Program-made: the position numbers and the translations under genes | Shown here: in pieces, positions 16,831-26,032 of the stretch | How positions within the stretch are numbered: the first letter of the stretch is position 1 | Layout of the letters: every line of letters starts with the position of its first letter | Notes under the pieces: generated by a model | Told to the model about the DNA's origin: nothing | Database searches by the model: none | The model's input: the letters and a program-made list of their open reading frames with translations, nothing else | Assembly: GCA_039800005.1 (NCBI GenBank) | Contig: JBDLRN010000014.1 | Coordinates: forward strand, 33,552-97,551 | Direction of reading: 5' to 3' | Length of the DNA stretch: 64,000 bases | DNA from: Casp-actino8 sp039800005 | GTDB taxonomy: Bacteria > Actinomycetota > Acidimicrobiia > Acidimicrobiales > Ilumatobacteraceae

Positions 16831-18467
16831 GTCGCCGTTACGCCGCTTCGATCGCCGGCCTGGTGTCGGTGATCGTGATCGCCCTGGTGTCCAACCTCGC
16901 GGCCGACAACGAGATCGCTCTCGGCCTCGACCTCCAAGGTGGCGTGTCGGTCACGCAGGAGCCGGTCGGCGAGTACAACTCCGAGAGCCTCGACGTCGCC
17001 GTCGATCGGATTCGCGAGCGCGTCGACTCGCTCGGTGTCGCCGAACCCGAGATCATCCGCCAAGGCGATGCCATCGTCGTCAACCTTCCCGGCGTCGACA
17101 ACCAGGACGAGGCCATTCGACTCGTGCAGGTCACCGGAGCGGTTCTGTTGCGTCCAGTTCTCAGTGCGACACCGCTCGCCCCGTCGGAGAGTGTGCCCGG
17201 TTCCGAGGTTCCGACGAGCGATGTTCTGACGCCGTCGACGGACGTCCCCGTCGCTTCGACGACGGCAGCACCCGGTCCATCCCGCTCGATTCCGAGTGTC
17301 ACCACTCCGGACTCGTCGACTCCGGCCTCCTCGGCTGCTCCGGTGACGGAAGCTCCGGCGGGAACCGAGGCGCCACCGTCCACCGATGCCGCCTCGACTG
17401 CGACACCGACGGAGACCACCACGGCACCGTTGCCCGACGGCGTGGGCTCCGAGTTGGCCGATCTGGCCACCACTCCGGTGTCGAGTGATCCGAACGATCC
17501 GACCGGCACGGTGATCGTGCAGAACATCGACGGCACCGAGCTGTACCAACTCGGTCCGGCCTTCGCCACCGGCGAGGTGTTCAACAGCGACGCCACGGCC
17601 GACATCATCCAGGGTGGTTGGGGTGTGCGCGTCACGTTGAAGGGCGGCACCGACGGCGAGGACCTGTGGAACATCGGCGCGTCGCAGTGCTTCAGCGGCT
17701 CCGGCTCCTGTCCCACCCGTCGCATGGCCATCGTTCTCGACGGCGTCGTTCAGTCGGCTCCCACGGTCAATCAGCCGTCGTTCAGCGGTGGCGTCGACAT
17801 CACCGGCAACTTCAAGGAATCCGAGGCCAAGGATCTGGCTCGCGTGCTGAAGAGCGGTGCGCTGCCCGTGCGTCTCGAAGTCCAGGCCGTGCAGACGGTG
17901 TCGCCCACGCTCGGTGACGATTCGCTCCAGGCCACCCTCGTGGCCGGCGCCATCGGCATCGCACTGGTTGCCGTGTTCATGCTTCTCTACTACCGACTGC
18001 TGGCCCTCGTGATGGTCCTCGGACTCGTGGTCTCCGGAGGCATCCTCTGGAACGTCATCACCTTCCTGTCCGACGCCAGCGGTCTGGCGCTCAGCCTGTC
18101 GGGAGCGGCCGGCATCATCGTCTCGGTCGGCATCACCGTCGACTCCTACGTGGTGTTCTTCGAGAAGTTGAAAGACGAAATCAAGGCCGGTCGGTCGTTG
18201 CGCAATTCGGCCGAGCGCGGTTTCAAAGCGGCTTGGAAGACGATCATCGCCGCCAACTCTGTGTCGCTCATCGCGGCGTTCACGTTGTGGTACCTGACCG
18301 TCGGCTCGGTGCGCGGCTTCGCCTTCTTCCTCGGCCTGGCGACCCTGACCGACATGGTGGTGGCCTGGTTCTTCACCCGTCCGTCCATGATCCTTCTGGC
18401 GAAGAGTGACCGCATCGGAACTCGCGGTGCGTTCGGAATCAAGACCAGCACCGGAGGTGCGGCGTGA
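16827..18467 (+). CDS. secD: Protein translocase subunit SecD, with a long low-complexity insert
   Basis: The ATG at 16827 overlaps the yajC stop. The 546-residue protein has TM1 (about 8-24), LGLDLQGGVSV, the P1 periplasmic domain and five C-terminal helices with ITVDSYVVFFEKLKDEIKAG and NSVSLIAAFTLW. SecD uses the proton gradient with SecF to complete export. Residues about 112-224 form a Ser/Thr/Pro/Ala-rich disordered linker separating the two P1 subdomains. A CFSGSGSC pair (288 and 295) just after it could form a disulfide. The frame is intact, so this is an insertion rather than a frameshift. Confidence 0.95.
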   Translation: MSRRYAASIAGLVSVIVIALVSNLAADNEIALGLDLQGGVSVTQEPVGEYNSESLDVAVDRIRERVDSLGVAEPEIIRQGDAIVVNLPGVDNQDEAIRLVQVTGAVLLRPVLSATPLAPSESVPGSEVPTSDVLTPSTDVPVASTTAAPGPSRSIPSVTTPDSSTPASSAAPVTEAPAGTEAPPSTDAASTATPTETTTAPLPDGVGSELADLATTPVSSDPNDPTGTVIVQNIDGTELYQLGPAFATGEVFNSDATADIIQGGWGVRVTLKGGTDGEDLWNIGASQCFSGSGSCPTRRMAIVLDGVVQSAPTVNQPSFSGGVDITGNFKESEAKDLARVLKSGALPVRLEVQAVQTVSPTLGDDSLQATLVAGAIGIALVAVFMLLYYRLLALVMVLGLVVSGGILWNVITFLSDASGLALSLSGAAGIIVSVGITVDSYVVFFEKLKDEIKAGRSLRNSAERGFKAAWKTIIAANSVSLIAAFTLWYLTVGSVRGFAFFLGLATLTDMVVAWFFTRPSMILLAKSDRIGTRGAFGIKTSTGGAA

Positions 18468-19615
18468 ACGACATGACCACCTCACCGACGACCGTTCGAC
18501 GATCGGCGTGGTCTCGCCTCTTCCGAGGCGAGACCGCGATCGACCTCTACGGTCGTCGTCGTCGCTTCTTCGTGATCTCAGCGGTTCTTCTTCTGGTCAC
18601 CTTGGGATCGCTCCTCGCTCGCGGCGTCGTTCTCGGCATCGACTTCGAGGGTGGTGTGGCCTGGCAGGTTCCCGCCACCGCCACGATGGATCTCGACACC
18701 GCCCGCGAGGTTCTCGACGCCAACGGTGTCGACGCGAGCAACGCCAAGATCCAGAAACTCCAGAGTGCGAGCGAGGCGACGGTGCGCATCCAGGTGGGGG
18801 ACCAGCCCGCCGAGGTCCGAACGGCCGTTCAGAACGCGCTGGCCGAACGAGCCGGGGTCGACGCGCAGGACGTGTCGGTCACGTCGGTCAGTTCGTCGTG
18901 GGGTCGTTCGATCACCGAGAAGGCCGTGCGGGCCCTCGTCATCTTCATCGTTCTCGTGACCATCTACATCTCGTGGCGGTTCGAGTGGCGCATGGCCCTC
19001 GCAGCGATCGCCGCGATGATTCACGACGTCGTGATCAGCGTCGGTGTCTACTCGATCTTCCAATTGGAGGTCACGCCGGCCACCGTGGTGGCCTTCCTCA
19101 CCATCCTCGGCTATTCGCTCTACGACACCATCGTCGTGTTCGACAAGGTGCAGGACAACGTCAAGCATTTCGCCGGCACCCGAGTGCCGATGGGCGACAT
19201 CGTCAACGTGTCGTCCAATCAGGTGTTGATGCGTTCGATCAACACCACGGTGTCGTCCTTGCTGCCCGTCCTCGCGCTGCTGATCCTCGGCGCCGGCGTG
19301 TTCGACGTGACGACCCTGCGCGAATTCGCCCTGGCTCTGCTCGTCGGAATGCTGACCGGGGCCTACTCGTCCCTCTTCCTCGCCACGCCACTTTTGGCCG
19401 TGCTCAAGGTGCGCGAACCCAAGTACGCCGGCTTGGGCTCCGGTCATCAGACCGGCGACGCGTTGCGTCAGATGGTGATCTCCGGACTCCCGTCCGGAGC
19501 CCGGGCCGCACGACGGATCGAAGCCACCGAAGGTCGGCCGCTCTCGGCGCAGCCCGAGAGCGCGACGACGGTTCTCACGCATCCTCCACGCCCTCGCAAG
19601 AAGCGCCGTCGGTAG
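18464..19615 (+). CDS. secF: Protein translocase subunit SecF
   Basis: The GTG at 18464 overlaps the secD stop (GTGA). An ATG four codons in is a possible alternative. The 383-residue protein has TM1 (about 36-55), LGIDFEGGVAWQV, the P4 domain and five further helices with LTILGYSLYDTIVVFDKVQDN, the motif diagnostic of SecF. The C-terminal tail is basic. It acts with SecD and YajC. Confidence 0.96.
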   Translation: MNDMTTSPTTVRRSAWSRLFRGETAIDLYGRRRRFFVISAVLLLVTLGSLLARGVVLGIDFEGGVAWQVPATATMDLDTAREVLDANGVDASNAKIQKLQSASEATVRIQVGDQPAEVRTAVQNALAERAGVDAQDVSVTSVSSSWGRSITEKAVRALVIFIVLVTIYISWRFEWRMALAAIAAMIHDVVISVGVYSIFQLEVTPATVVAFLTILGYSLYDTIVVFDKVQDNVKHFAGTRVPMGDIVNVSSNQVLMRSINTTVSSLLPVLALLILGAGVFDVTTLREFALALLVGMLTGAYSSLFLATPLLAVLKVREPKYAGLGSGHQTGDALRQMVISGLPSGARAARRIEATEGRPLSAQPESATTVLTHPPRPRKKRRR

Positions 19616-19618
19616 ACT
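19613..19618 (+). promoter_or_regulatory. -10 element TAGACT, apt
   Basis: TAGACT overlaps the secF stop codon and is followed by 6 bases and ATG 19625. Predicted leaderless start. Confidence 0.6.
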
Positions 19619-19624
19619 GCGGCC

Positions 19625-20146
19625 ATGTCTGCCTCGTCGCTCGCCGATTTCATCCGGGCGATTCCCGACTACCCGCAGCCCGGAGTCACGTTCCGCGACA
19701 TCACACCTCTGCTCGGAAACGGTCCGGCTCTGGCCGAGGCCACCCGTTCGCTCACCGAACGATTCGCCGACGTGGGCGTCGATCGAGTGATCGGTATCGA
19801 GGCTCGCGGCTTCATTTTGGGCGCACCTGTCGCAGTGGCGCTCGGTGCCGGTTTCGTCCCGGTCCGCAAAGCTGGCAAGTTGCCGTGGGCGGTCGTGCGC
19901 GAGGAGTACGAGCTCGAGTACGGCACCGACAAACTCGAGATCCACCGGGACGCCATTCACCCGGGCGAACGCATCCTCGTCGTCGACGACGTGCTCGCCA
20001 CTGGCGGGACGGCGGCCGCCACCTGCCGACTGGCCACAACACTCGGCGCCGAGATCGTGGGACTGGCCGTGCTCCTCGAACTGACCGGACTCGGCGGGCG
20101 CTCTCGACTCGGAGACCGTCGCGTCGAATCACTTCTTCGGTACTGA
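19625..20146 (+). CDS. apt: Adenine phosphoribosyltransferase
   Basis: The 173-residue type I PRTase salvages adenine to AMP using PRPP. Visible are FRDITPLL, IGIEARGFILGAPVA, and the PRPP-binding loop ILVVDDVLATGGT (about 118-130). The neighbourhood secDF-apt-rel is a well-known bacterial gene order. It has its own -10 element and may be co-transcribed with rel 28 bases downstream. Confidence 0.96.
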   Translation: MSASSLADFIRAIPDYPQPGVTFRDITPLLGNGPALAEATRSLTERFADVGVDRVIGIEARGFILGAPVAVALGAGFVPVRKAGKLPWAVVREEYELEYGTDKLEIHRDAIHPGERILVVDDVLATGGTAAATCRLATTLGAEIVGLAVLLELTGLGGRSRLGDRRVESLLRY

Positions 20147-20174
20147 CACCGGGAACGACGCCCCGGGACACACC

Positions 20175-22373
20175 ATGGCCACCGTCACCCGCCTCCTGCC
20201 CTGGCGCCGACATCAGGAGAACGCCGACGACGATCTGGCTCCGATCCTGACGACGTTCCGACGTCGTCACCCCAAGACCTCGACGGTGGCCATGGTGAAG
20301 GCCTTCGAGATCGCTCGGCTCGCCCACGCCAACCAGACGCGACGAAGTGGCGAGGGCTACATCAGCCACCCACTCGCAGTGGCCAAGATCGTGGCCGACA
20401 TCGGCCTCGACGAGACCACCATCGTGGCCGCTCTGCTGCACGACGCCGTCGAGGACACCGAGATCACTCTCGCCGACGTCGAGAAGGAGTTCGGAACCGA
20501 AGTGGCGGCCATCGTCGACGGAGTCACCAAACTCGAACGCATCCAGTTCGACTCCAAGGAGGCGCAGCAGGCCGCCACCATGCGCAAGATGCTGGTGGCC
20601 ATGGCCAAGGATCTGCGCGTCCTCATCATCAAGCTGGCCGATCGACTTCACAACATGCGCACGATCGCCGCCATGCCGATCGACAAGCAGCAGCGCATCG
20701 CCAACGAGACTCTCGAGATCTACGCGCCACTGGCCCATCGTCTCGGTATGCAAGGACTCAAACAACAGCTGGAGGACCTGGCCTTCGCGTCGTTGTATCC
20801 GAAACGTTACGCCGAACTCGACCACCTCGTCACCAGTCGGAGTCCCGAGCGCGACGTGTACCTGGCTCGCGCCATGGCCGACGTGCGCACGAAGCTGTCC
20901 GAACTCAACATCACTGCTGACGTCACCGGTCGCGGCAAGCACCTCTGGAGCATCTACGAGAAGATGATCCAGAAGGGCAAGGAGTTCGACGAGATCTTCG
21001 ATCTGATCGCCATCCGGGTTGTCGTCGATTCGGTGAAGGACTGCTACGCCGCCCTGGGGTGCATCCACGGCCATTGGCGTCCGGTCGTCGGCCGCTTCAA
21101 GGACTACGTGGCGATGCCCAAGTTCAACCTCTACCAGAGCCTGCACACCACCGTCATCGGTCCCGACGGAAAACCGCTCGAGATTCAAATTCGCACGCGT
21201 GAGATGCACCAGCGGGCCGAGTGGGGAGTCGCCGCGCACTGGGCCTACAAGGCCGGCGACGAGACACCGGACATCGACTGGCTGAACCGGATCATCGACT
21301 GGCAGAGCGACGTCGCCGATCCCACCCAGTTCATGGAGAACCTGAAGACCGACCTCGACCAGGACGAGATCTTCGTGTTCACGCCGAAGGGTCGCGTGAT
21401 CGCCCTTCCTCCGAATTCCTGTCCGATCGACTTCGCCTACTCGGTGCACACCGAGATCGGCAACAGTTGCATCGGCGCTCGGGTCAACGGTCGCCTGGTC
21501 CCGCTCGATCACCAGCTTCGTTCGGGCGACACCTGTGAGATCTTCACGTCCAAGGTCGACACGGCCAGTCCGGCCAAGGAGTGGCTCGACTTCGTCGAGT
21601 CGCCGCGGGCTCGCAACAAGATCAAGCAGTGGTTCTCCCGCGAGCGCCGCGAAGACGCCATCGAGAACGGACGCGAGGAACTCACGCGCGAACTGCGGGC
21701 CGATCGATTGCCCGTGCATCAAGTTCTCTCCAGTCATCACGTCGACGACGAGGCACAGGCCTGTGGTCTCGTCGATGCCGACGCTCTCCTGGCCGCGGTC
21801 GGGGAAGGCCATCTCGGTGCCAAGACCGTCGCCCAGAAGTTGGCCCACCGATTCCGCACCGCCGACCCCGATTCCGCACCCACCATGTCGGTGCTGCGAC
21901 CCAACGAATTGCGTCGGGGGAGCACCCGCAACGGTGTGCACGTCGAAGGTTTCGACGACACGTTCGTTCGGCTGTCGAAGTGTTGCACCCCGGTCCCGGG
22001 CGACGAGATCATCGGCTTCCTGACTCGTGGTCGTGGGGTGAGCGTGCACCGCTCCGACTGCTCCAACGCCGAGTCTCTCGCCGAAGACCAGGCGGCCCGC
22101 CTCGTCGACGTGGAATGGGACGGCTCGTCGGGAGAGACGGTGTTCCGCGCCGCCGTGGAAGTCATGGCCCTCGACCGTTCCAAGTTGTTGCGCGACGTCG
22201 CCAATGCGCTGTCCGAACAGCACGTCAACATCGTGGCGTGCAGTACGCACACCGGACACGACCGTGTCGCCAAGATGCGTTTCGAGTTCGAGCTCGCCGA
22301 CCCCGGCCACCTCGAGAGCGTGATCCGCACCATCAAACGCATCGACGGGGTCTACGACGCGGCACGGGTCTGA
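20175..22373 (+). CDS. rel: Bifunctional (p)ppGpp synthetase/hydrolase, Rel/SpoT family
   Basis: The 732-residue protein has an N-terminal HD hydrolase domain with HDAVED (His89, Asp90, Glu93, Asp94) and a synthetase domain whose RFKD (307-310) is the RxKD form found in dual-function Rel/SpoT enzymes rather than synthetase-only RelA. TGS (about 395-455, FVFTPKGRVIALPPNSCPIDF), a Cys-containing region (LSKCCTPVPGD) and a C-terminal ACT domain follow. It makes and degrades the stringent-response alarmone. A 10-bp hairpin lies just downstream. Confidence 0.97.
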   Translation: MATVTRLLPWRRHQENADDDLAPILTTFRRRHPKTSTVAMVKAFEIARLAHANQTRRSGEGYISHPLAVAKIVADIGLDETTIVAALLHDAVEDTEITLADVEKEFGTEVAAIVDGVTKLERIQFDSKEAQQAATMRKMLVAMAKDLRVLIIKLADRLHNMRTIAAMPIDKQQRIANETLEIYAPLAHRLGMQGLKQQLEDLAFASLYPKRYAELDHLVTSRSPERDVYLARAMADVRTKLSELNITADVTGRGKHLWSIYEKMIQKGKEFDEIFDLIAIRVVVDSVKDCYAALGCIHGHWRPVVGRFKDYVAMPKFNLYQSLHTTVIGPDGKPLEIQIRTREMHQRAEWGVAAHWAYKAGDETPDIDWLNRIIDWQSDVADPTQFMENLKTDLDQDEIFVFTPKGRVIALPPNSCPIDFAYSVHTEIGNSCIGARVNGRLVPLDHQLRSGDTCEIFTSKVDTASPAKEWLDFVESPRARNKIKQWFSRERREDAIENGREELTRELRADRLPVHQVLSSHHVDDEAQACGLVDADALLAAVGEGHLGAKTVAQKLAHRFRTADPDSAPTMSVLRPNELRRGSTRNGVHVEGFDDTFVRLSKCCTPVPGDEIIGFLTRGRGVSVHRSDCSNAESLAEDQAARLVDVEWDGSSGETVFRAAVEVMALDRSKLLRDVANALSEQHVNIVACSTHTGHDRVAKMRFEFELADPGHLESVIRTIKRIDGVYDAARV

Positions 22374-22393
22374 ACAAGAACGTCGGCTGATCG

Positions 22394-22424
22394 GTCCCAC
22401 GGGCCTCGGCCGAACCCGTGGGAC
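22394..22424 (+). terminator. Hairpin after rel, possible terminator
   Basis: A perfect 10-bp stem (22394-22403 with 22415-22424, GTCCCACGGG / CCCGTGGGAC) encloses an 11-base loop. It lies 20 bases after the rel stop and before the hisS promoter. The downstream T-run is short (TTT), so intrinsic termination is plausible but may be incomplete. Confidence 0.55.
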
Positions 22425-22458
22425 GTCGATTTCTCCCGGCCCTCGCAACCATCCCCGG

Positions 22459-22464
22459 TAACCT
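22459..22464 (+). promoter_or_regulatory. -10 element TAACCT, hisS operon
   Basis: TAACCT is followed by 8 bases and GTG 22473. Predicted leaderless or near-leaderless start of the eight-gene operon. Confidence 0.55.
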
Positions 22465-22472
22465 CGATCATC

Positions 22473-23747
22473 GTGCCGGAGTTCCAGACCAGTCCCGGGA
22501 TGCGCGACGTCCTGGCCCCCGAATCGACCCGTTGGCGACGATTCGTCCAGGTGTTCGCCGACACCGTGGAGGCCGCCGGTTACGACCAGATCATCCCGCC
22601 TCTTCTCGAGGACATCGGGGTCTTCTCCCGCGTCGGCGAGGCCACCGACGTCGTCAGCAAGGAGATGTACGACTTCGTCGACAAGGGCGAGCGGCACGTC
22701 GCGCTGCGCCCCGAGCAGACGGCGAGCGTGTGCCGGGCGTTCGTCCAGCATCGGCCGGCTCTCCCGTGGAAGACCTGGTACACCGGCCCCAACTTCCGTT
22801 ACGAGAAGCCCCAGCGCGGGCGCTACCGCCAGTTCGATCAAGTGGGCATCGAAGTCTTCGGTGTGACCGACCCCGGCCTCGACGTGGAAGTGATCGCCCT
22901 CGGCTGGCGGTTCTTCGCCACCCTCGGCCTGCGGCGGGTCACCCTTCGTCTGAACAGCCTCGGCGAACCGGCCGACCGGGCCCGCTTCACCGCGGCACTT
23001 CACCAGCACTTCTCCGGACACCTCGGTGATCTGTCGGCCGAGAGTCGCAGCACACTCGAGCGCAATCCGTTACGCGTCCTCGACTCCAAACGGCCCGAGG
23101 ACGCGCCGATCATCGCCGCTGCTCCGCGCATCGACGATTTCTACAGCGACACGGCGTCCACCCATTTCGACGCGGTTCGCGCCGGCCTCACCGCACTTGA
23201 CATCCCCTTCGTTCGCGACGAACGGCTCGTCCGCGGACTCGACTACTACCGATTCACGACCTTCGAGTACGCCGGGGGGACTCTCGATTCGGCACAGAAC
23301 GCCCTGGGCGGCGGCGGTCGCTACGACGGACTGGTCGAAGACTTGGGTGGACCGTCGACTCCAGGGATCGGCTTCGCTCTCGGTCTCGATCGCACACTTC
23401 TCGCGTGCGACGACGAAGGTGTCTTCGCCGCCACGCCGCGGGCGCTCGACGTCTTCGTGGTCGACACGACCGGCGGCGCCGAGGCCGTGGTGATCACCGA
23501 CTCTCTACGAGGTGTCGGATTGTCGGCCGATCGAGCATTCGACGGCCGGAGCATGAAGAGCCAGATGAAGGCCGCCGACCGCAGTGGCGCCCGGGTCGCC
23601 GTGATCGTCGGCTCCGACGAGCTGGCCTCCGCCACCGTCGTGATCCGCGATCTCCGTCATGGGGCCGACCAGGTCGTCGTGCCCCGTTCCGATCTCGTCG
23701 ATCGCCTCCGCGCGATCGTCTCGTCCCAGCCAAAGGAATCCTCATGA
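22473..23747 (+). CDS. hisS: Histidyl-tRNA synthetase
   Basis: The 424-residue class II synthetase starts at GTG. Motif 2 (TWYTGPNFRYEKPQRGRYRQF), the histidine-specific LVRGLDYYRFTTFEY, GGGGRYDGL and motif 3 (GIGFALGLDR) are present, followed by the C-terminal anticodon domain. It charges tRNA-His. aspS overlaps the stop by ATGA, a pairing common in bacteria. Confidence 0.97.
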   Translation: MPEFQTSPGMRDVLAPESTRWRRFVQVFADTVEAAGYDQIIPPLLEDIGVFSRVGEATDVVSKEMYDFVDKGERHVALRPEQTASVCRAFVQHRPALPWKTWYTGPNFRYEKPQRGRYRQFDQVGIEVFGVTDPGLDVEVIALGWRFFATLGLRRVTLRLNSLGEPADRARFTAALHQHFSGHLGDLSAESRSTLERNPLRVLDSKRPEDAPIIAAAPRIDDFYSDTASTHFDAVRAGLTALDIPFVRDERLVRGLDYYRFTTFEYAGGTLDSAQNALGGGGRYDGLVEDLGGPSTPGIGFALGLDRTLLACDDEGVFAATPRALDVFVVDTTGGAEAVVITDSLRGVGLSADRAFDGRSMKSQMKAADRSGARVAVIVGSDELASATVVIRDLRHGADQVVVPRSDLVDRLRAIVSSQPKESS

Positions 23748-25507
23748 GTGTTCATCCCTCTGCCACGTCGTTGCGCACGATGATGTGCGGCGAGGTCCGA
23801 CCCGTTCACATCGGCCAGACGGTGTCCCTGTGCGGCTGGGTCGCCAAGCGACGCGAACACGGCGACAGACTCGCCTTCGTCGACCTTCGCGACCACAGCG
23901 GTGTCGTGCAGTGCGTCATCGACGACGGTGTCGACGTGCGCAGCGAGTACGTGGTGCGCGTGACCGGCGTGGTCCGGGCCCGACCGGAGGGCACGGTCAA
24001 CTCCAATCTCGGCACCGGCGAGGTCGAGATCGGCGAGTGTCGCGTCGAGGTGCTGCGCTCGGCCGAAGCCCCACCGTTCCCCGTCGACGCCCGCGCCGAC
24101 GACGTCGACGAGAACGTTCGTCTGCAGTACCGCTATCTCGACCTGCGACGCGAACGCATGCAGCGCAACATCCGCACGCGCGCCAAGGTCAATTCGGCGG
24201 TACGGGCCGCCATGGAGCGTCAGGGCTTCGTGGAGGTCGAGACACCCATGCTCGTTCCGTCGACACCCGAGGGAGCCCGCGAATTCCTCGTGCCGTCGCG
24301 CAAGGAACCCGGATCGTTCTACGCCCTTCCGCAGAGTCCTCAGCTCTTCAAGCAGTTGCTCATGGTCGCCGGCGTCGACCGCTACTACCAGATCGCCCGC
24401 TGTCTGCGCGACGAGGACCTGCGCGCCGACCGACAGTACGAATTCATGCAACTCGACGCCGAGATGAGTTTCGTCACCCAGGACGACGTGCTCGCCGCCA
24501 TCGGCGAGGCCGTGCTCTCGGCGGCCGAAGCCGTGCTCGGTAGTCGTCCCGACGGCATCGAGCGCATGACGTGGCGGCACGCCATGGATCGCTACGGAGT
24601 CGACAAGCCCGATCTTCGCTTCGGGATGGAGCTGGTCGAACTCACCGACGTGTTCGGGTCGACCGAGTTCAAGGCCTTCCAGGGCGTGTCGTCGATCAAG
24701 GGCATCAACGTGGCCGGTCGGGCCGAGGAGTTCGGACGCAACAAACTCGACGGACTCACCGATCGGGCCAAGAAGCTGGGGGCCAAAGGTCTCGTGTGGC
24801 TGAAGGTCGGCGCCGATGGCACCCTCGACAGTCCGGTGGCCAAGTTCCTCTCGGCCGAGGAGAGTCGAGCTCTCGTCGAACGTCTCGACGCCGAGGCGGG
24901 TGATCTCGTGCTGGTGGTCGCCGACGAGTGGATGACCACGTGCGAGGTCCTCGGCCAGTTGCGCAACGACCTCGGGCGTCCGCCGGTGCACGAGGGCCCG
25001 TACCGCTACGTGTGGGTCGTCGAGTTCCCGCTGTTCGTCGGAGTCGACAAGGAAACCGGGCGTCCCAAGCCCGGCCATCACCCGTTCTGCATGCCGCATC
25101 CCGACGACCTCGACAAGTTCGAGACCGATCCGTTGTCGGTCCGCTCGCTTGCGTACGACCTGGTGCTCAACGGGTGGGAATTGGGATCGGGGTCGATTCG
25201 AATCCACGAACCGTCGTTGCAGCGCAAGGTGTTCACCGCTCTCGGCATCACCGATGAGGAAGCGAACAAGAAGTTCGGGTTCTTCTTGAAGCCGTTCACC
25301 TACGGTGCGCCACCGCACGGGGGCTTCGCCTTCGGCCTCGACCGTCTGGTCGCCATCCTCGCCGGCGAGGAGAACATCCGCGAAGTGATCGCCTTTCCGA
25401 AGACCCAGAGCGGCCAGGACCCCATGACCAACGCACCCACACCGGCCGACCCCAAGCAGTTGGCCGAGCTGGGTGTCCGGGTCCTGCCGCCGTCGATCAC
25501 GAGTTGA
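23744..25507 (+). CDS. aspS: Aspartyl-tRNA synthetase
   Basis: The ATG at 23744 overlaps the hisS stop. The 587-residue class IIb synthetase has an N-terminal OB-fold anticodon domain (CGWVAKRREHGDRLAFVDLRD), motif 2 (YYQIARCLRDEDLRADRQ then EFMQLDAEMSF), the bacterial GAD insertion (about 290-410) and motif 3 (PPHGGFAFGLDRL). Whether it also charges tRNA-Asn cannot be settled from the window, where no asnS or gatCAB is seen. The Nudix gene overlaps by TTGA. Confidence 0.97.
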   Translation: MSVHPSATSLRTMMCGEVRPVHIGQTVSLCGWVAKRREHGDRLAFVDLRDHSGVVQCVIDDGVDVRSEYVVRVTGVVRARPEGTVNSNLGTGEVEIGECRVEVLRSAEAPPFPVDARADDVDENVRLQYRYLDLRRERMQRNIRTRAKVNSAVRAAMERQGFVEVETPMLVPSTPEGAREFLVPSRKEPGSFYALPQSPQLFKQLLMVAGVDRYYQIARCLRDEDLRADRQYEFMQLDAEMSFVTQDDVLAAIGEAVLSAAEAVLGSRPDGIERMTWRHAMDRYGVDKPDLRFGMELVELTDVFGSTEFKAFQGVSSIKGINVAGRAEEFGRNKLDGLTDRAKKLGAKGLVWLKVGADGTLDSPVAKFLSAEESRALVERLDAEAGDLVLVVADEWMTTCEVLGQLRNDLGRPPVHEGPYRYVWVVEFPLFVGVDKETGRPKPGHHPFCMPHPDDLDKFETDPLSVRSLAYDLVLNGWELGSGSIRIHEPSLQRKVFTALGITDEEANKKFGFFLKPFTYGAPPHGGFAFGLDRLVAILAGEENIREVIAFPKTQSGQDPMTNAPTPADPKQLAELGVRVLPPSITS

Positions 25508-26025
25508 CGATCGAGCCGGATCGGAATCGACCCGTGGCCGCTCAGTCCTTCCGTGCCGGAGTGGTGATGGTCGTCCGACGCGACGACGGCGCGCTGCTCG
25601 CCTGCGAGCGAGCCGACGCTCCAGGTTCGTGGCAGCTTCCGCAGGGCGGCATCGATCCGGATGAGAGTCCGGTCGACGCGGCCTGGCGAGAACTCGGCGA
25701 GGAGACCGGTCTGACCGTCGGTCACGTTCGTCTGGTGAGCGAACTGCCCGACTGGATCGTCTACGAATGGCCGCCGGAACTTCGCACGGCGACTCGAAAG
25801 TTCGGAGCGTCGGTGCGCGGCCAGGCGCAGAAGTGGTTCTTGTTCGGTGTCGTCCCGTCGGATGACGACGTCGACGATCTTGGACACGCTCATCACGTCG
25901 AACCGCGAGTCGACGAACGCGAGTTTCGCGCCTGGACCTGGATGGATCCCCACACGCTCGTCGAGACGGTGGTCGAATGGCGTCGCGACGCCTACCGACG
26001 CGCCTTCTCGCGTCTCTTGCCGTGA
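25504..26025 (+). CDS. Nudix hydrolase, RppH/NudH-like
   Basis: TTG at 25504 overlaps the aspS stop; GTG 25534 is an alternative. The 173-residue protein has WQLPQGGIDPDE and a complete Nudix box (48-70: Gly48, Glu54, Arg62, Glu63, Glu66, Glu67, Gly69). The WQLPQGG form is typical of RppH, which removes pyrophosphate from 5' ends of RNA or cleaves dinucleoside polyphosphates. Its place in an aminoacyl-tRNA synthetase operon is compatible with Ap4A hydrolysis, but substrate is inference. Confidence 0.85.
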   Translation: MTIEPDRNRPVAAQSFRAGVVMVVRRDDGALLACERADAPGSWQLPQGGIDPDESPVDAAWRELGEETGLTVGHVRLVSELPDWIVYEWPPELRTATRKFGASVRGQAQKWFLFGVVPSDDDVDDLGHAHHVEPRVDEREFRAWTWMDPHTLVETVVEWRRDAYRRAFSRLLP

Positions 26026-26032
26026 GTCGATC

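Noticed and set aside
17175..17510. Low-complexity stretch of secD as a frameshift or inserted element
   Set aside because: The frame stays open, codon use is normal, and the conserved parts resume in frame on both sides.
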